Source: Rhizobiaceae bacterium
GTDB taxonomy: Bacteria > Pseudomonadota > Alphaproteobacteria > Rhizobiales > Rhizobiaceae
NCBI GenBank assembly: GCA_025698895.1
Contig: JAILWO010000002.1
Span: 434,001-498,000, forward strand
Length of the DNA: 64,000 nt
Reading direction: 5' to 3'
This document shows, in pieces, positions 25,612-32,906 of this stretch (positions within the stretch are counted from its first letter, which is position 1; each line of letters begins with the position of its first letter). The notes below the pieces were generated by a model. That model did not search any database. It was not told where the DNA came from and worked only from the letters and a program-made list of their open reading frames with translations. The position numbers were made by a program, and so were the translations under genes.

Positions 25612-26421
25612 TCACAGCCAGTAGGGAATGCGGGCGCGGAAGCGGCCGAAGAAGACCAGCGTGAAGCACCAGCCGACAATCGCCATCAGCGTGACGGCGA
25701 GCCAGTTGTAGATCGTCGGGCTCTGGCCGAGCAGCGGCAGCTTCACCACCATGAGCAGGTGATAGAAGGGGTTGAGGTTGAGCAGATCGACATAGGTCGG
25801 ATCGGGCAGAAGGTCCGGCATCCACATGATCGGGGTCAGGTAGAAGGCGACCTGCACGAGGTTCTGGATGATCTGCGGGAGATCGCGGAAGCGCGCGCTG
25901 ACCAGACCGAGCACCGTCGCGATCCAGATCAGGTTGGCCGACAGGAGCACGAAGCCCGGTATCGCCAGCAACGCCGCCCAGCCGGGATTGCGCAGGAAGA
26001 TCAGCATGAGCACGGGGTAGATGGCGAGATTGTGGGCAAGGACCGCCGTCTCTCCCCACCACATCTTCATGACGTGCAGGAAATAGGGCAGCCGCGACTG
26101 CAGGATCATGCCCGAGGCGCTGATGAAGACCTGGCAACCATTGCTGATCATGCCGCTGATATAGCCCCAGAAGATCAGGCCGATGCCGACATAGGGCAGG
26201 AACTCGGCCATCGGCCGGCGAAACAGGGTGCCGAACACGAGGCCGAGCGCGCAGATCAGCACCGCGCGGTTGATCGTCAGCCAGAAGGCGCCGATCCGTG
26301 AGCGCTTGTAGCGCTGGGCGATGTCGCGCCAGCCCAGCATGAAGGCGACGTCGCGCCGCGCCAGCGCGTCGCCGATATCGCCAAGCGCTCCCCTGACATG
26401 GCGCGTGACGCCGGCGCCCAT
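25612..26421 (-). CDS. wzm: Polysaccharide ABC transporter permease (Wzm/KpsM type)
   Basis: A 269-residue integral membrane protein with six predicted helices of the ABC-2 type. Family features include DIAQRYKRSRIGAFWLTIN at the cytoplasmic start, LFRRPMAEFLPYVGIGLIFW, and FYLTPIMWMPDLLP near the last helices. With Wzt it moves lipid-linked polysaccharide across the inner membrane. It lies three bases after rfbB and ten before wzt, a compact operon that ties dTDP-rhamnose synthesis to export. Confidence 0.93.
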   Translation of the reverse strand: MGAGVTRHVRGALGDIGDALARRDVAFMLGWRDIAQRYKRSRIGAFWLTINRAVLICALGLVFGTLFRRPMAEFLPYVGIGLIFWGYISGMISNGCQVFISASGMILQSRLPYFLHVMKMWWGETAVLAHNLAIYPVLMLIFLRNPGWAALLAIPGFVLLSANLIWIATVLGLVSARFRDLPQIIQNLVQVAFYLTPIMWMPDLLPDPTYVDLLNLNPFYHLLMVVKLPLLGQSPTIYNWLAVTLMAIVGWCFTLVFFGRFRARIPYWL

Positions 26422-26424
26422 GCG

Positions 26425-27492
26425 TCAGGCCGCGCCGAGGCGCTCGCCGCCATAGCGGCCCGAGCGGATCGGCCCCCACCACCATTCATTGGCGAGATAC
26501 CAGTCGACGGTGCGCGCCAGGCCGCTCTCGAAGCTCTCGGCCGGCGTCCAGCCGAGCTCGCGCTCGATCTTGGAAGCGTCGATGGCGTAGCGCCGGTCAT
26601 GGCCGGGACGGTCGGCCACGAAGGTGATCAGATCGCGATGCCTGCCGCCGCCCCGGCGCGGGTGCCTGTCGTCGAGCAGGTCGCAGATCGCCTCCACCAC
26701 CGCCAGATTGGTGCGCTCGGCGCGGCCGCCGATATTGTAGCTCTCGCCCGGCACGCCCCTGGTGGCGACCAGTTCCAGCGCGCGGGCATGGTCCTCCACG
26801 AACAGCCAGTCGCGCACATTGGCGCCCTTGCCGTAGACCGGCAGCGGCTTTTCGTCGAGCGCGTTGAGGATGACGAGCGGGATGAGCTTCTCGGGAAAGT
26901 GGAACGGCCCGTAATTGTTGGAACAGTTCGAGACGACGACCGGGAGACCGTAAGTCTCGTGCCAGGCGCGCGCCAGATGGTCGGACGCGGCCTTGGAGGC
27001 CGAATAGGGCGAGGACGGCGCATAGGGCGTGTCCTCGGTGAAGATGCCCGTTTCGAAGGGCAGGTCGCCAAATACTTCATCGGTGGAGACGTGGTGGAAG
27101 CGGAAACGGTCGCGGCCGGCCTCGTCGAGGCCGCGCCAGTATTCCAGCGCGGCGTTCAAGAGGCGGAACGTGCCGACGATGTTGGTCTCGATGAAGGCGC
27201 CCGGCCCGTCGATCGACCGGTCGACATGGCTTTCGGCCGCCAGATGCATGATCGTGTCGACCTCATGCCGGCGCAAAAGCTCCAGCACCAGCCGGTCGTC
27301 GCAGATGTCGCCCTCCACGAAGCTGTAATTGGGGGCGTTGCCGATGGAGGAGAGCGAGGCGAGATTGCCCGCATAGGTGAGCTTGTCGAGATTGACCACG
27401 CGGATCGCCGGATTGGCGCAGAGCTGGCGGCACACCGCCGACCCGATGAAGCCGGCGCCGCCGGTGACGAGGATGGATCTGGTTTCGCTCAT
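26425..27492 (-). CDS. rfbB: dTDP-glucose 4,6-dehydratase
   Basis: A 355-residue extended SDR enzyme that converts dTDP-glucose to dTDP-4-keto-6-deoxyglucose. It has [14 protein letters not shown] at 7-20, [12 protein letters not shown], the catalytic STDEVFGDL (Thr-Asp-Glu) and [13 protein letters not shown] 27492 follows GGGGAC and puts the NAD loop at the usual place. It lies 32 bases after rfbA and is the second gene of the export operon. Confidence 0.95.
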   Translation of the reverse strand: MSETRSILVTGGAGFIGSAVCRQLCANPAIRVVNLDKLTYAGNLASLSSIGNAPNYSFVEGDICDDRLVLELLRRHEVDTIMHLAAESHVDRSIDGPGAFIETNIVGTFRLLNAALEYWRGLDEAGRDRFRFHHVSTDEVFGDLPFETGIFTEDTPYAPSSPYSASKAASDHLARAWHETYGLPVVVSNCSNNYGPFHFPEKLIPLVILNALDEKPLPVYGKGANVRDWLFVEDHARALELVATRGVPGESYNIGGRAERTNLAVVEAICDLLDDRHPRRGGGRHRDLITFVADRPGHDRRYAIDASKIERELGWTPAESFESGLARTVDWYLANEWWWGPIRSGRYGGERLGAA

Positions 27493-27524
27493 GAAATGTC
27501 CCCGGTTTTCGCCGAACCGCCCGG

Positions 27525-28406
27525 TCACGCCTGCGACAGGTCGGCGATGCGCCGGCGCAGATAGGCGGCGTATTCGTTCCTGCCCAGCCGCCCGGCGCGG
27601 TCCAGCACGCTGTCGGCCGAAATCCAGCCCTGCTCGAAGGCGATCTCCTCCGGGCAGGCGATCTTGATGCCCTGGCGGTGCTCGATCGTGCGCACGAAGG
27701 AGGAGGCCTCGTGCAGGCTGTCATGGGTGCCGGTGTCGAGCCAGGCATAGCCGCGCCCGAGCCGCTGGACGTGCAGGTCACCGCGTTCCAGATAGGCGTT
27801 GTTGACGCTGGTGATCTCCAGTTCGCCGCGCGCCGACGGCTCGATTGAGGCGGCGATGTCGAGCACGTCATTGTCGTAGAAATAAAGGCCGGTGACCGCC
27901 CAGTTGCTTTTCGGCCTGTCCGGCTTCTCCTCGATGGTCAGCGCCCGGCCGCTCTCCTTCTCGAACGACACCACGCCGTAGCGCTGCGGATCCTCGACGT
28001 GGTAGGCGAAGACCGACGCGCCGGTGTCGCGCTGGGCGGCGGCGCGGCAGGCATCCGAGAGGCCGTCGCCGAAATAGATGTTGTCGCCCAGGATCATCGC
28101 GACATTGTCGTCGCCGACGAAATCACGGCCGATGATGAAGGCTTCCGCCAGCCCGTTCGGCTGCGGCTGCTCGGCATAAGAGAAGGCCAGGCCGAAATCG
28201 CCGCCGTCGCCGAGCAGCTCGCGAAAGACCGGCAGGTCGCGCGGCGTGGAGATGACCAGGATCTCGCGGATGCCCGCCAGCATCAGCACGCTGAGCGGAT
28301 AGTAGATCATCGGCTTGTCGTAGATCGGCAGGATCTGCTTGGAGACGGCCATGGTCAGCGGATAGAGGCGCGTGCCGCTTCCGCCGGCAAGGATGATGCC
28401 TTTCAT
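27525..28406 (-). CDS. rfbA: Glucose-1-phosphate thymidylyltransferase
   Basis: A 293-residue nucleotidyltransferase that joins Glc-1-P and dTTP, the first step to dTDP-L-rhamnose. The N-terminal [16 protein letters not shown], the [17 protein letters not shown] stretch, the ILGDNIYFG metal site and [20 protein letters not shown] are all typical. It is the first gene of the operon rfbA-rfbB-wzm-wzt-giant GT; the promoter is expected between it and the tRNA gene. Confidence 0.95.
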   Translation of the reverse strand: MKGIILAGGSGTRLYPLTMAVSKQILPIYDKPMIYYPLSVLMLAGIREILVISTPRDLPVFRELLGDGGDFGLAFSYAEQPQPNGLAEAFIIGRDFVGDDNVAMILGDNIYFGDGLSDACRAAAQRDTGASVFAYHVEDPQRYGVVSFEKESGRALTIEEKPDRPKSNWAVTGLYFYDNDVLDIAASIEPSARGELEITSVNNAYLERGDLHVQRLGRGYAWLDTGTHDSLHEASSFVRTIEHRQGIKIACPEEIAFEQGWISADSVLDRAGRLGRNEYAAYLRRRIADLSQA

Positions 28407-28583
28407 GATGCGTTCCGGTCTCCCGATGGACCGCCCGGCCGCTGGGGGCGGCCGGACGCGCGCTGCCTACGGATTCGGCCGCTCCAAGTCAACAAAGGCG
28501 GCATGACGGCGCAGCCCGCCCGTCGTCCCCATCACCATCTGTACAGACCGGCATGGCCGCATTATGAAGGCCTCGTCCGGCAA

Positions 28584-28655
28584 TGGGGCGTAGCCAAGCG
28601 GTAAGGCAGCGGCTTTTGGTGCCGCCATTCCCTGGTTCGAATCCAGGCGCCCCAG
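28584..28655 (+). tRNA. tRNA-Gln (anticodon TTG)
   Basis: A 72-base cloverleaf. The acceptor arms TGGGGCG / CGCCCCA pair fully, the D arm is GCCAAGCGGTAAGGC, the anticodon stem GCGGC / GCCGC frames the loop TTTTGGT with anticodon TTG, and the T arm is CCTGG-TTCGAAT-CCAGG. The CCA end is not encoded. No integrated element was seen at its 3' end. Confidence 0.96.
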
Positions 28656-28698
28656 CCGGTCGCTGCAAACCGCAAGCCGCGCCGTTGCCCTCGCAGCC

Positions 28699-28932
28699 TC
28701 AGCGCTCGAAGCCGTATTTTTCCAGCAGCTCCTCGCGCGTCCAGATGCGATCCGGGGCGGGAACCGGCGTCGGGCTGCCGCCCTCGAGCCGGTAGCGGCC
28801 CGGCGAGACCTCCCGGTAGTAGGGGACGTCCATCGTGCCCAGCCTGCGCCGGTGGGCGAGATACTCATCCAGCGTCGCGAAACTCTGGCCGCGCGCAAAG
28901 GGAAGGGCCGATCCGGCTCCGTCACTGGTCAT
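28699..28932 (-). CDS. Small conserved hypothetical protein
   Basis: A 77-residue soluble protein with FATLDEYLAHRRRLGTMDVP then YYREVSPGRYRLE in the middle and TREELLEKYGF at the end. I recall similar short proteins from rhizobial genomes but know of no function. ATG 28932 is chosen because AAGGAAAG lies six bases before it. The frame stays open to 29121 and would then add an Ala-rich hydrophobic stretch resembling a signal peptide, so a secreted longer form is a possible alternative. It is divergent from the first serralysin gene. Confidence 0.7.
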   Translation of the reverse strand: MTSDGAGSALPFARGQSFATLDEYLAHRRRLGTMDVPYYREVSPGRYRLEGGSPTPVPAPDRIWTREELLEKYGFER

Positions 28933-29297
28933 TGATCTTTCCTTCGCGGACGTAGGAGCGCCGGCCATCGCGGCGGCCATGATGAAGGCGAGGGCGGCGG
29001 CGAATCGCCCGAGACCGCGCCGTGCCGGACGGCCGCGATACAACCCCGCGCGGCCGGGCGCGTCGCGGCCGATTGTAACCATATGATGACGCATAGTTAC
29101 ACTGTAACGGTCTTCGATCATCGCGAGAACTATATTTGATTATGGTTGCAGTCCCCAAATAAAAATTTCCTTTTAGGCCGCTTTTGCCCTTGACCGATGT
29201 TCGTGTCGCGCGAATAGTTGCCGTCGGGGCAGATCCGATGCGACGCCGCGCGTTTTCGCGTGTCCGTCGGCGTTCGGATTTTGGGGAGAATTCAGCC
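28933..29297. promoter_or_regulatory. AT-rich divergent upstream region of the first serralysin gene
   Basis: These 365 bases separate two divergent genes. The part 29080-29175 is strikingly AT-rich for this window (for example AAATAAAAATTTCC at about 29156-29169). It contains a 13-base palindrome, GTTAC-ACT-GTAAC, at 29096-29108, with another GTAAC at about 29075. It is likely a regulated promoter; the regulator is unknown. Confidence 0.45.
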
Positions 29298-32213
29298 ATG
29301 TGCATGTTGTGCGCCAAGGGCGTGTCGCCGGACGGCCATAGCGGGTTCGGCGCGCGGGGCAGCTCATTCGGAGCCGAAGAAGCCGTCTATGGGGCAGGCG
29401 CCGAGGCCCCGGATATGGCCTTCATGGGCGGGCAGGAGGAACGCATCTCGGTTCCGTCGACGCTCACCACGCTGTTCGACGCACCGGGCACCGTTCCCGG
29501 CGACATCGCCGCGAATACGTCGACCACCATCGAAATCGAGGTCGGCGAGGGCTGGGTCAGCAGTTCGATCGAGGTCTCTGGCGACAGGGACTGGATCAGG
29601 GTCGAGCTCGAGGCCGGCCAGACCTATTCGATCCGCATGACCACCTCGGGCGACACGCCGATCAGCGACGCCGCGATCCGGCTTCACGGCAGCGGCGGGG
29701 CGGAACTTGCCTATAATGATGCGATAACTGTCGGCTTCGACGGCAATGCGTCGAATTTCGGCGGCTTCAACAATGCCGGTATACGCTACACCGCCACCGA
29801 AAGCGGCACCTACTACATCTCCGCCGGCGGGTGGAACGACACCGCGACCGGCGACTACACGATCCTCGTCGACAACGTGACCGAGGAGACGCCGCTGACC
29901 TCGCTGATGTGGGGCGGGCGCACCTTCGACAACACGATCTCTGTCTATTTCGCCGGCGCCGGCGAGACCTATGACGGGCAGACCTCGCTCGGATGGGCGC
30001 AGTGGCAGATCGACCAGACGATGGCCGCGCTGCGCACCTTCTCGGATTACGCCGATCTGAGCTTCACCCAGGTCGCGAGCGCGGCCGGCTCCGACTTCCA
30101 ACTCGTCACGATCAGCGACAACGGCCTGCCGGCCTCCGCCTATTTCATCCCGCCCGGCGAGGACGGCGCCGGCATCGGCGTGTGGAACCTGGCGTCGAAC
30201 TCCTACCTGTACGGCGACTATTCCAACCAGTGGAACCAGGGGTCGGGTGCCTGGCACACGATCATCCACGAGTTCGGCCACGCGCTCGGCCTGTCGCACA
30301 CGCATGACCGCGGCGGCATGTCGAACGTCATGAACGGCGTCGACTCCCCGTCAGGGGACTATGGCGATTTCAACCTGAACCAGGGCCCATACACGATGAT
30401 GGGCTACAACTACGCCTACGCCACCGGCTACAACGGCGCGACGCCATCCAATTTCTACGGCTACAATTACAATGCCGGCACGCTCGACGTCTCGATCCTG
30501 CAGCGGCTCTACGGCGCCAACCAGAACCAGAACGCCGGCGCCACCGTCTATTCCCTGCCGACGGCCAACGGCTCCTTCACGACGATCTGGGATACGGGCG
30601 GCGACGACACGATCATCAATCCCAATGCCAGCGGCGCCGAGATCGACCTGCGCGCGGCGACGCTCCGCTACGAGGAGGGCGGCGGCGGCCATGTTTCCGA
30701 GACGGTCGGCATCTTTGGCGGCTTCATCATCGCCGCCGGCGTCGTGATCGAGAACGCGGTCGGCAGCGCGACCGCCGGCGACAATCTGTACGGCAACGAC
30801 TTCGCCAACATGCTCGACGGAAGGGGCGGCGGCGACCTGATCCGCGGCCATGGCGGCAACGACACCATCTTCGGCCGCGAGGGCGGCGACGCGCTCTACG
30901 GCGACGCCGGCACCGACCATATCTATGCCGGCTGGGGCGCCGACTTTGTCGATGGCGGGGCCAACACCGATTTCGTGCGCTATGACGACGCGGGCTATGG
31001 CGACCTCGTCATTCGGCTCGACAATCCGGGCCTCAACACCGGCGCCGCAGCAGGCGACTTCTATCTCAGCATCGAGGGCATCGTCGGCGGCTCGGGCGAC
31101 GACATGATCGTCGGCAACGCGCTGGCCAACTACCTTTACGGCAGCGGCGGCGACGACAGCATCTACGGCCAGGCCGGCGACGATTTCATCTCCGGCGGCA
31201 ACGGCAACGACCTGATGTCGGGCGGTTCGGGCGACGACCGGCTGGCCGGTGGCTTCGGCGCCGACCATCACATCGGCAATGACGGGATCGATCTCGCCGT
31301 CTACAACAATGGCAGTTTCGGAAACCTCGTCATCCGGCTCGACAATCCCGGCCTGAACACCGGCGCGGCGGTGGGCGACAGCTATAGCAGCATCGAGGGC
31401 ATCGTCGGCGGTTCGGGCAACGACATGATCGTCGGCAACGGGCTGGCCAACTATCTTTATGGCGACGGCGGAGCGGACAGCATCTACGGTCAGGGCGACA
31501 ATGACTGGCTCTACGGCGAAGCCGGCAATGACCTGCTCAGCGGCGGGTCCGGCAACGACCATCTGAGCGGCGGCCTCGGCGCCGACCAGCTTCGCGGCGA
31601 CGACGGGTTCGACTTCGCCCGCTATGACGACGCGAACCACGGCAATCTGGTCATCCGTCTCGACAATCCCGGCCTCAACACGGGTGCCGCGGCCGGCGAC
31701 ACCTATAACAGCATCGAGGGGCTGGTCGGCGGTGCCGGCAACGACACGATCGTCGGCAATGGCGGGGCAAACCACCTCTTCGGCAATGGCGGCAATGACA
31801 GCATCTACGGCGGCGGCGGCGACGACTATATGTCCGGCGCCGCAGGCAATGACTATCTCTCGGGCGGTTCGGGCAACGACACGCTGGTTGGCGGCCTGGG
31901 CAGCGATACATTCGTGTTCAACACCGCGCTGAACGGCACCACGAATGTCGATACGGTCACCGACTTCAATGTTTCGGCGGCCGACCGCATCCATCTCGAA
32001 AGCTCGATCTTCGGCCTGCCGGAAGGGAGTCTCGCAGCCTCGGCCTTCACGGTCGGAAACATGGCGACGGCCTCGACCCATCGCATCATATATGTTCCGG
32101 GCCCCGGCGATCTTTACTACGATGTGGACGGAGTCGGCGGTATCGGGGCGATACGGTTCGCGGATCTGGCGCCCGGGCTGGCGCTCACGGTGAACGAGTT
32201 CCTGATCGTCTGA
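29298..32213 (+). CDS. Serralysin-type M10 metalloprotease with RTX repeats
   Basis: A 971-residue secreted protease. It opens with MCMLCAKG, a Cys-x-x-Cys start also seen in the second protease here. A PPC-like beta domain (about 75-200) precedes the M10 domain, whose zinc site HEFGHALGLSH begins at residue 324, with a Met-turn region TMMGYNY. From about residue 500 it carries glycine/aspartate calcium-binding nonapeptides (GGxGxDxxx), arranged with beta segments in a 107-residue tandem unit. It ends in a type I secretion-like tail (DTVTDFNVSAADRI). No type I exporter is in the window. ATG 29298 follows a GGGGAG. Confidence 0.93.
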   Translation: MCMLCAKGVSPDGHSGFGARGSSFGAEEAVYGAGAEAPDMAFMGGQEERISVPSTLTTLFDAPGTVPGDIAANTSTTIEIEVGEGWVSSSIEVSGDRDWIRVELEAGQTYSIRMTTSGDTPISDAAIRLHGSGGAELAYNDAITVGFDGNASNFGGFNNAGIRYTATESGTYYISAGGWNDTATGDYTILVDNVTEETPLTSLMWGGRTFDNTISVYFAGAGETYDGQTSLGWAQWQIDQTMAALRTFSDYADLSFTQVASAAGSDFQLVTISDNGLPASAYFIPPGEDGAGIGVWNLASNSYLYGDYSNQWNQGSGAWHTIIHEFGHALGLSHTHDRGGMSNVMNGVDSPSGDYGDFNLNQGPYTMMGYNYAYATGYNGATPSNFYGYNYNAGTLDVSILQRLYGANQNQNAGATVYSLPTANGSFTTIWDTGGDDTIINPNASGAEIDLRAATLRYEEGGGGHVSETVGIFGGFIIAAGVVIENAVGSATAGDNLYGNDFANMLDGRGGGDLIRGHGGNDTIFGREGGDALYGDAGTDHIYAGWGADFVDGGANTDFVRYDDAGYGDLVIRLDNPGLNTGAAAGDFYLSIEGIVGGSGDDMIVGNALANYLYGSGGDDSIYGQAGDDFISGGNGNDLMSGGSGDDRLAGGFGADHHIGNDGIDLAVYNNGSFGNLVIRLDNPGLNTGAAVGDSYSSIEGIVGGSGNDMIVGNGLANYLYGDGGADSIYGQGDNDWLYGEAGNDLLSGGSGNDHLSGGLGADQLRGDDGFDFARYDDANHGNLVIRLDNPGLNTGAAAGDTYNSIEGLVGGAGNDTIVGNGGANHLFGNGGNDSIYGGGGDDYMSGAAGNDYLSGGSGNDTLVGGLGSDTFVFNTALNGTTNVDTVTDFNVSAADRIHLESSIFGLPEGSLAASAFTVGNMATASTHRIIYVPGPGDLYYDVDGVGGIGAIRFADLAPGLALTVNEFLIV
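31002..31964 (+). repeat. Three tandem 321-bp RTX units inside the first serralysin gene
   Basis: The motif encoding LVIRLDNPGLNTGAA starts in phase near 31005, 31326 and 31647, an exact 321-bp (107-codon) period. Each unit has this beta segment, an SIEG..GG.G(N/D)D stretch and a block of calcium-binding nonapeptides. The near identity implies recent internal duplication or gene conversion. Confidence 0.85.
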
Positions 32214-32233
32214 GCCGCGACCATATCGAAACA

Positions 32234-32276
32234 AATCCGGCGCCCACCGATCCCATGGGACTGGGGACGCCGGATT
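32234..32276 (+). terminator. Hairpin after the first serralysin gene
   Basis: AATCCGGCG and CGCCGGATT form a perfect 9-bp stem 20 bases after the stop codon, with further pairing possible in the loop. There is no T run, so it may act as a processing or Rho-linked 3' hairpin. Confidence 0.5.
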
Positions 32277-32373
32277 GATTCCCGCGACAGCCGAGCAGGT
32301 GCGCCAGGGCCGCTTGATCGCCATGGCTTCGCGCGCCACATTCACCAAGGATGGGGCAAGGCTTGAAAGACCG

Positions 32374-32757
32374 ATGACGTTTGCAAGATTTGCGATTGCA
32401 TCGATCATGGCGCTTGCCGTTCTGGCCGGAGGCATCGGCCTGTCGGCCAAGCAACTCGGCGGCAAGGATGGCGCGGTGGAGAAAGTCGACGGACATCTGA
32501 GCGCCAGCGTCTCGCGGTCGTCGTCGCGGTGGGTGGTGTTCACCGCCCATGGCGGCCGCCGGATCTATTTCGGCGGGGTATGGCTGAGCTTCGGTGACGG
32601 CGCGCGCGTGCAGGTCTGCCGTCCCGGCCGTTCCTGCGGCGCGGCGACCGCGTCCCACGTCTATGCGGACGCAGGCACTTTCAAGGCGGAGCTTCGCGGG
32701 GTGGGCGAGGGGACCGACATCGTCATCGGCGCCGTCGAGGTCACGATCGACCGATAG
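32374..32757 (+). CDS. Small exported PKD-like protein
   Basis: A 127-residue protein of unknown function. An N-terminal hydrophobic stretch (about 5-24, FAIASIMALAVLAGGIG) looks like a signal anchor or signal peptide. The mature part has the pattern of a PKD-type beta sandwich: VWLSFGDGARVQV, two Cys nine residues apart (VCRPGRSCGAA with flanks), then HVYADAGTFKAELRG. It lies between the two serralysin genes on the same strand. It could be a surface or inhibitor-like partner of the proteases; that is only suggested by position. Confidence 0.65.
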   Translation: MTFARFAIASIMALAVLAGGIGLSAKQLGGKDGAVEKVDGHLSASVSRSSSRWVVFTAHGGRRIYFGGVWLSFGDGARVQVCRPGRSCGAATASHVYADAGTFKAELRGVGEGTDIVIGAVEVTIDR

Positions 32758-32906
32758 GCGCCGCGCGCGCAGGCGGGGAGCGAGGTGGTGCATTCGCGCC
32801 TCGGTTGCCGCGGAAAATCCGCTCCGGACATCCACGGGGTTGACACCGCGTCCTGCGGCACGAACGGTGCATGCGGGGCGTATCGTGGTGGACGGGGGAA
32901 TTTGGA

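Noticed and set aside
28584-28655. tRNA-Gln considered as an attachment site for an island
   Set aside because: No integrase gene and no second copy of the tRNA 3' end were seen on either side.
30351-32543. Long minus-strand open frame (730 codons) opposite the first serralysin gene
   Set aside because: It mirrors the Gly/Asp-rich RTX repeats; the product is Val/Ala/Asp-rich without any domain, and the plus-strand gene has clear protease and RTX motifs. The same applies to 32661-34583.
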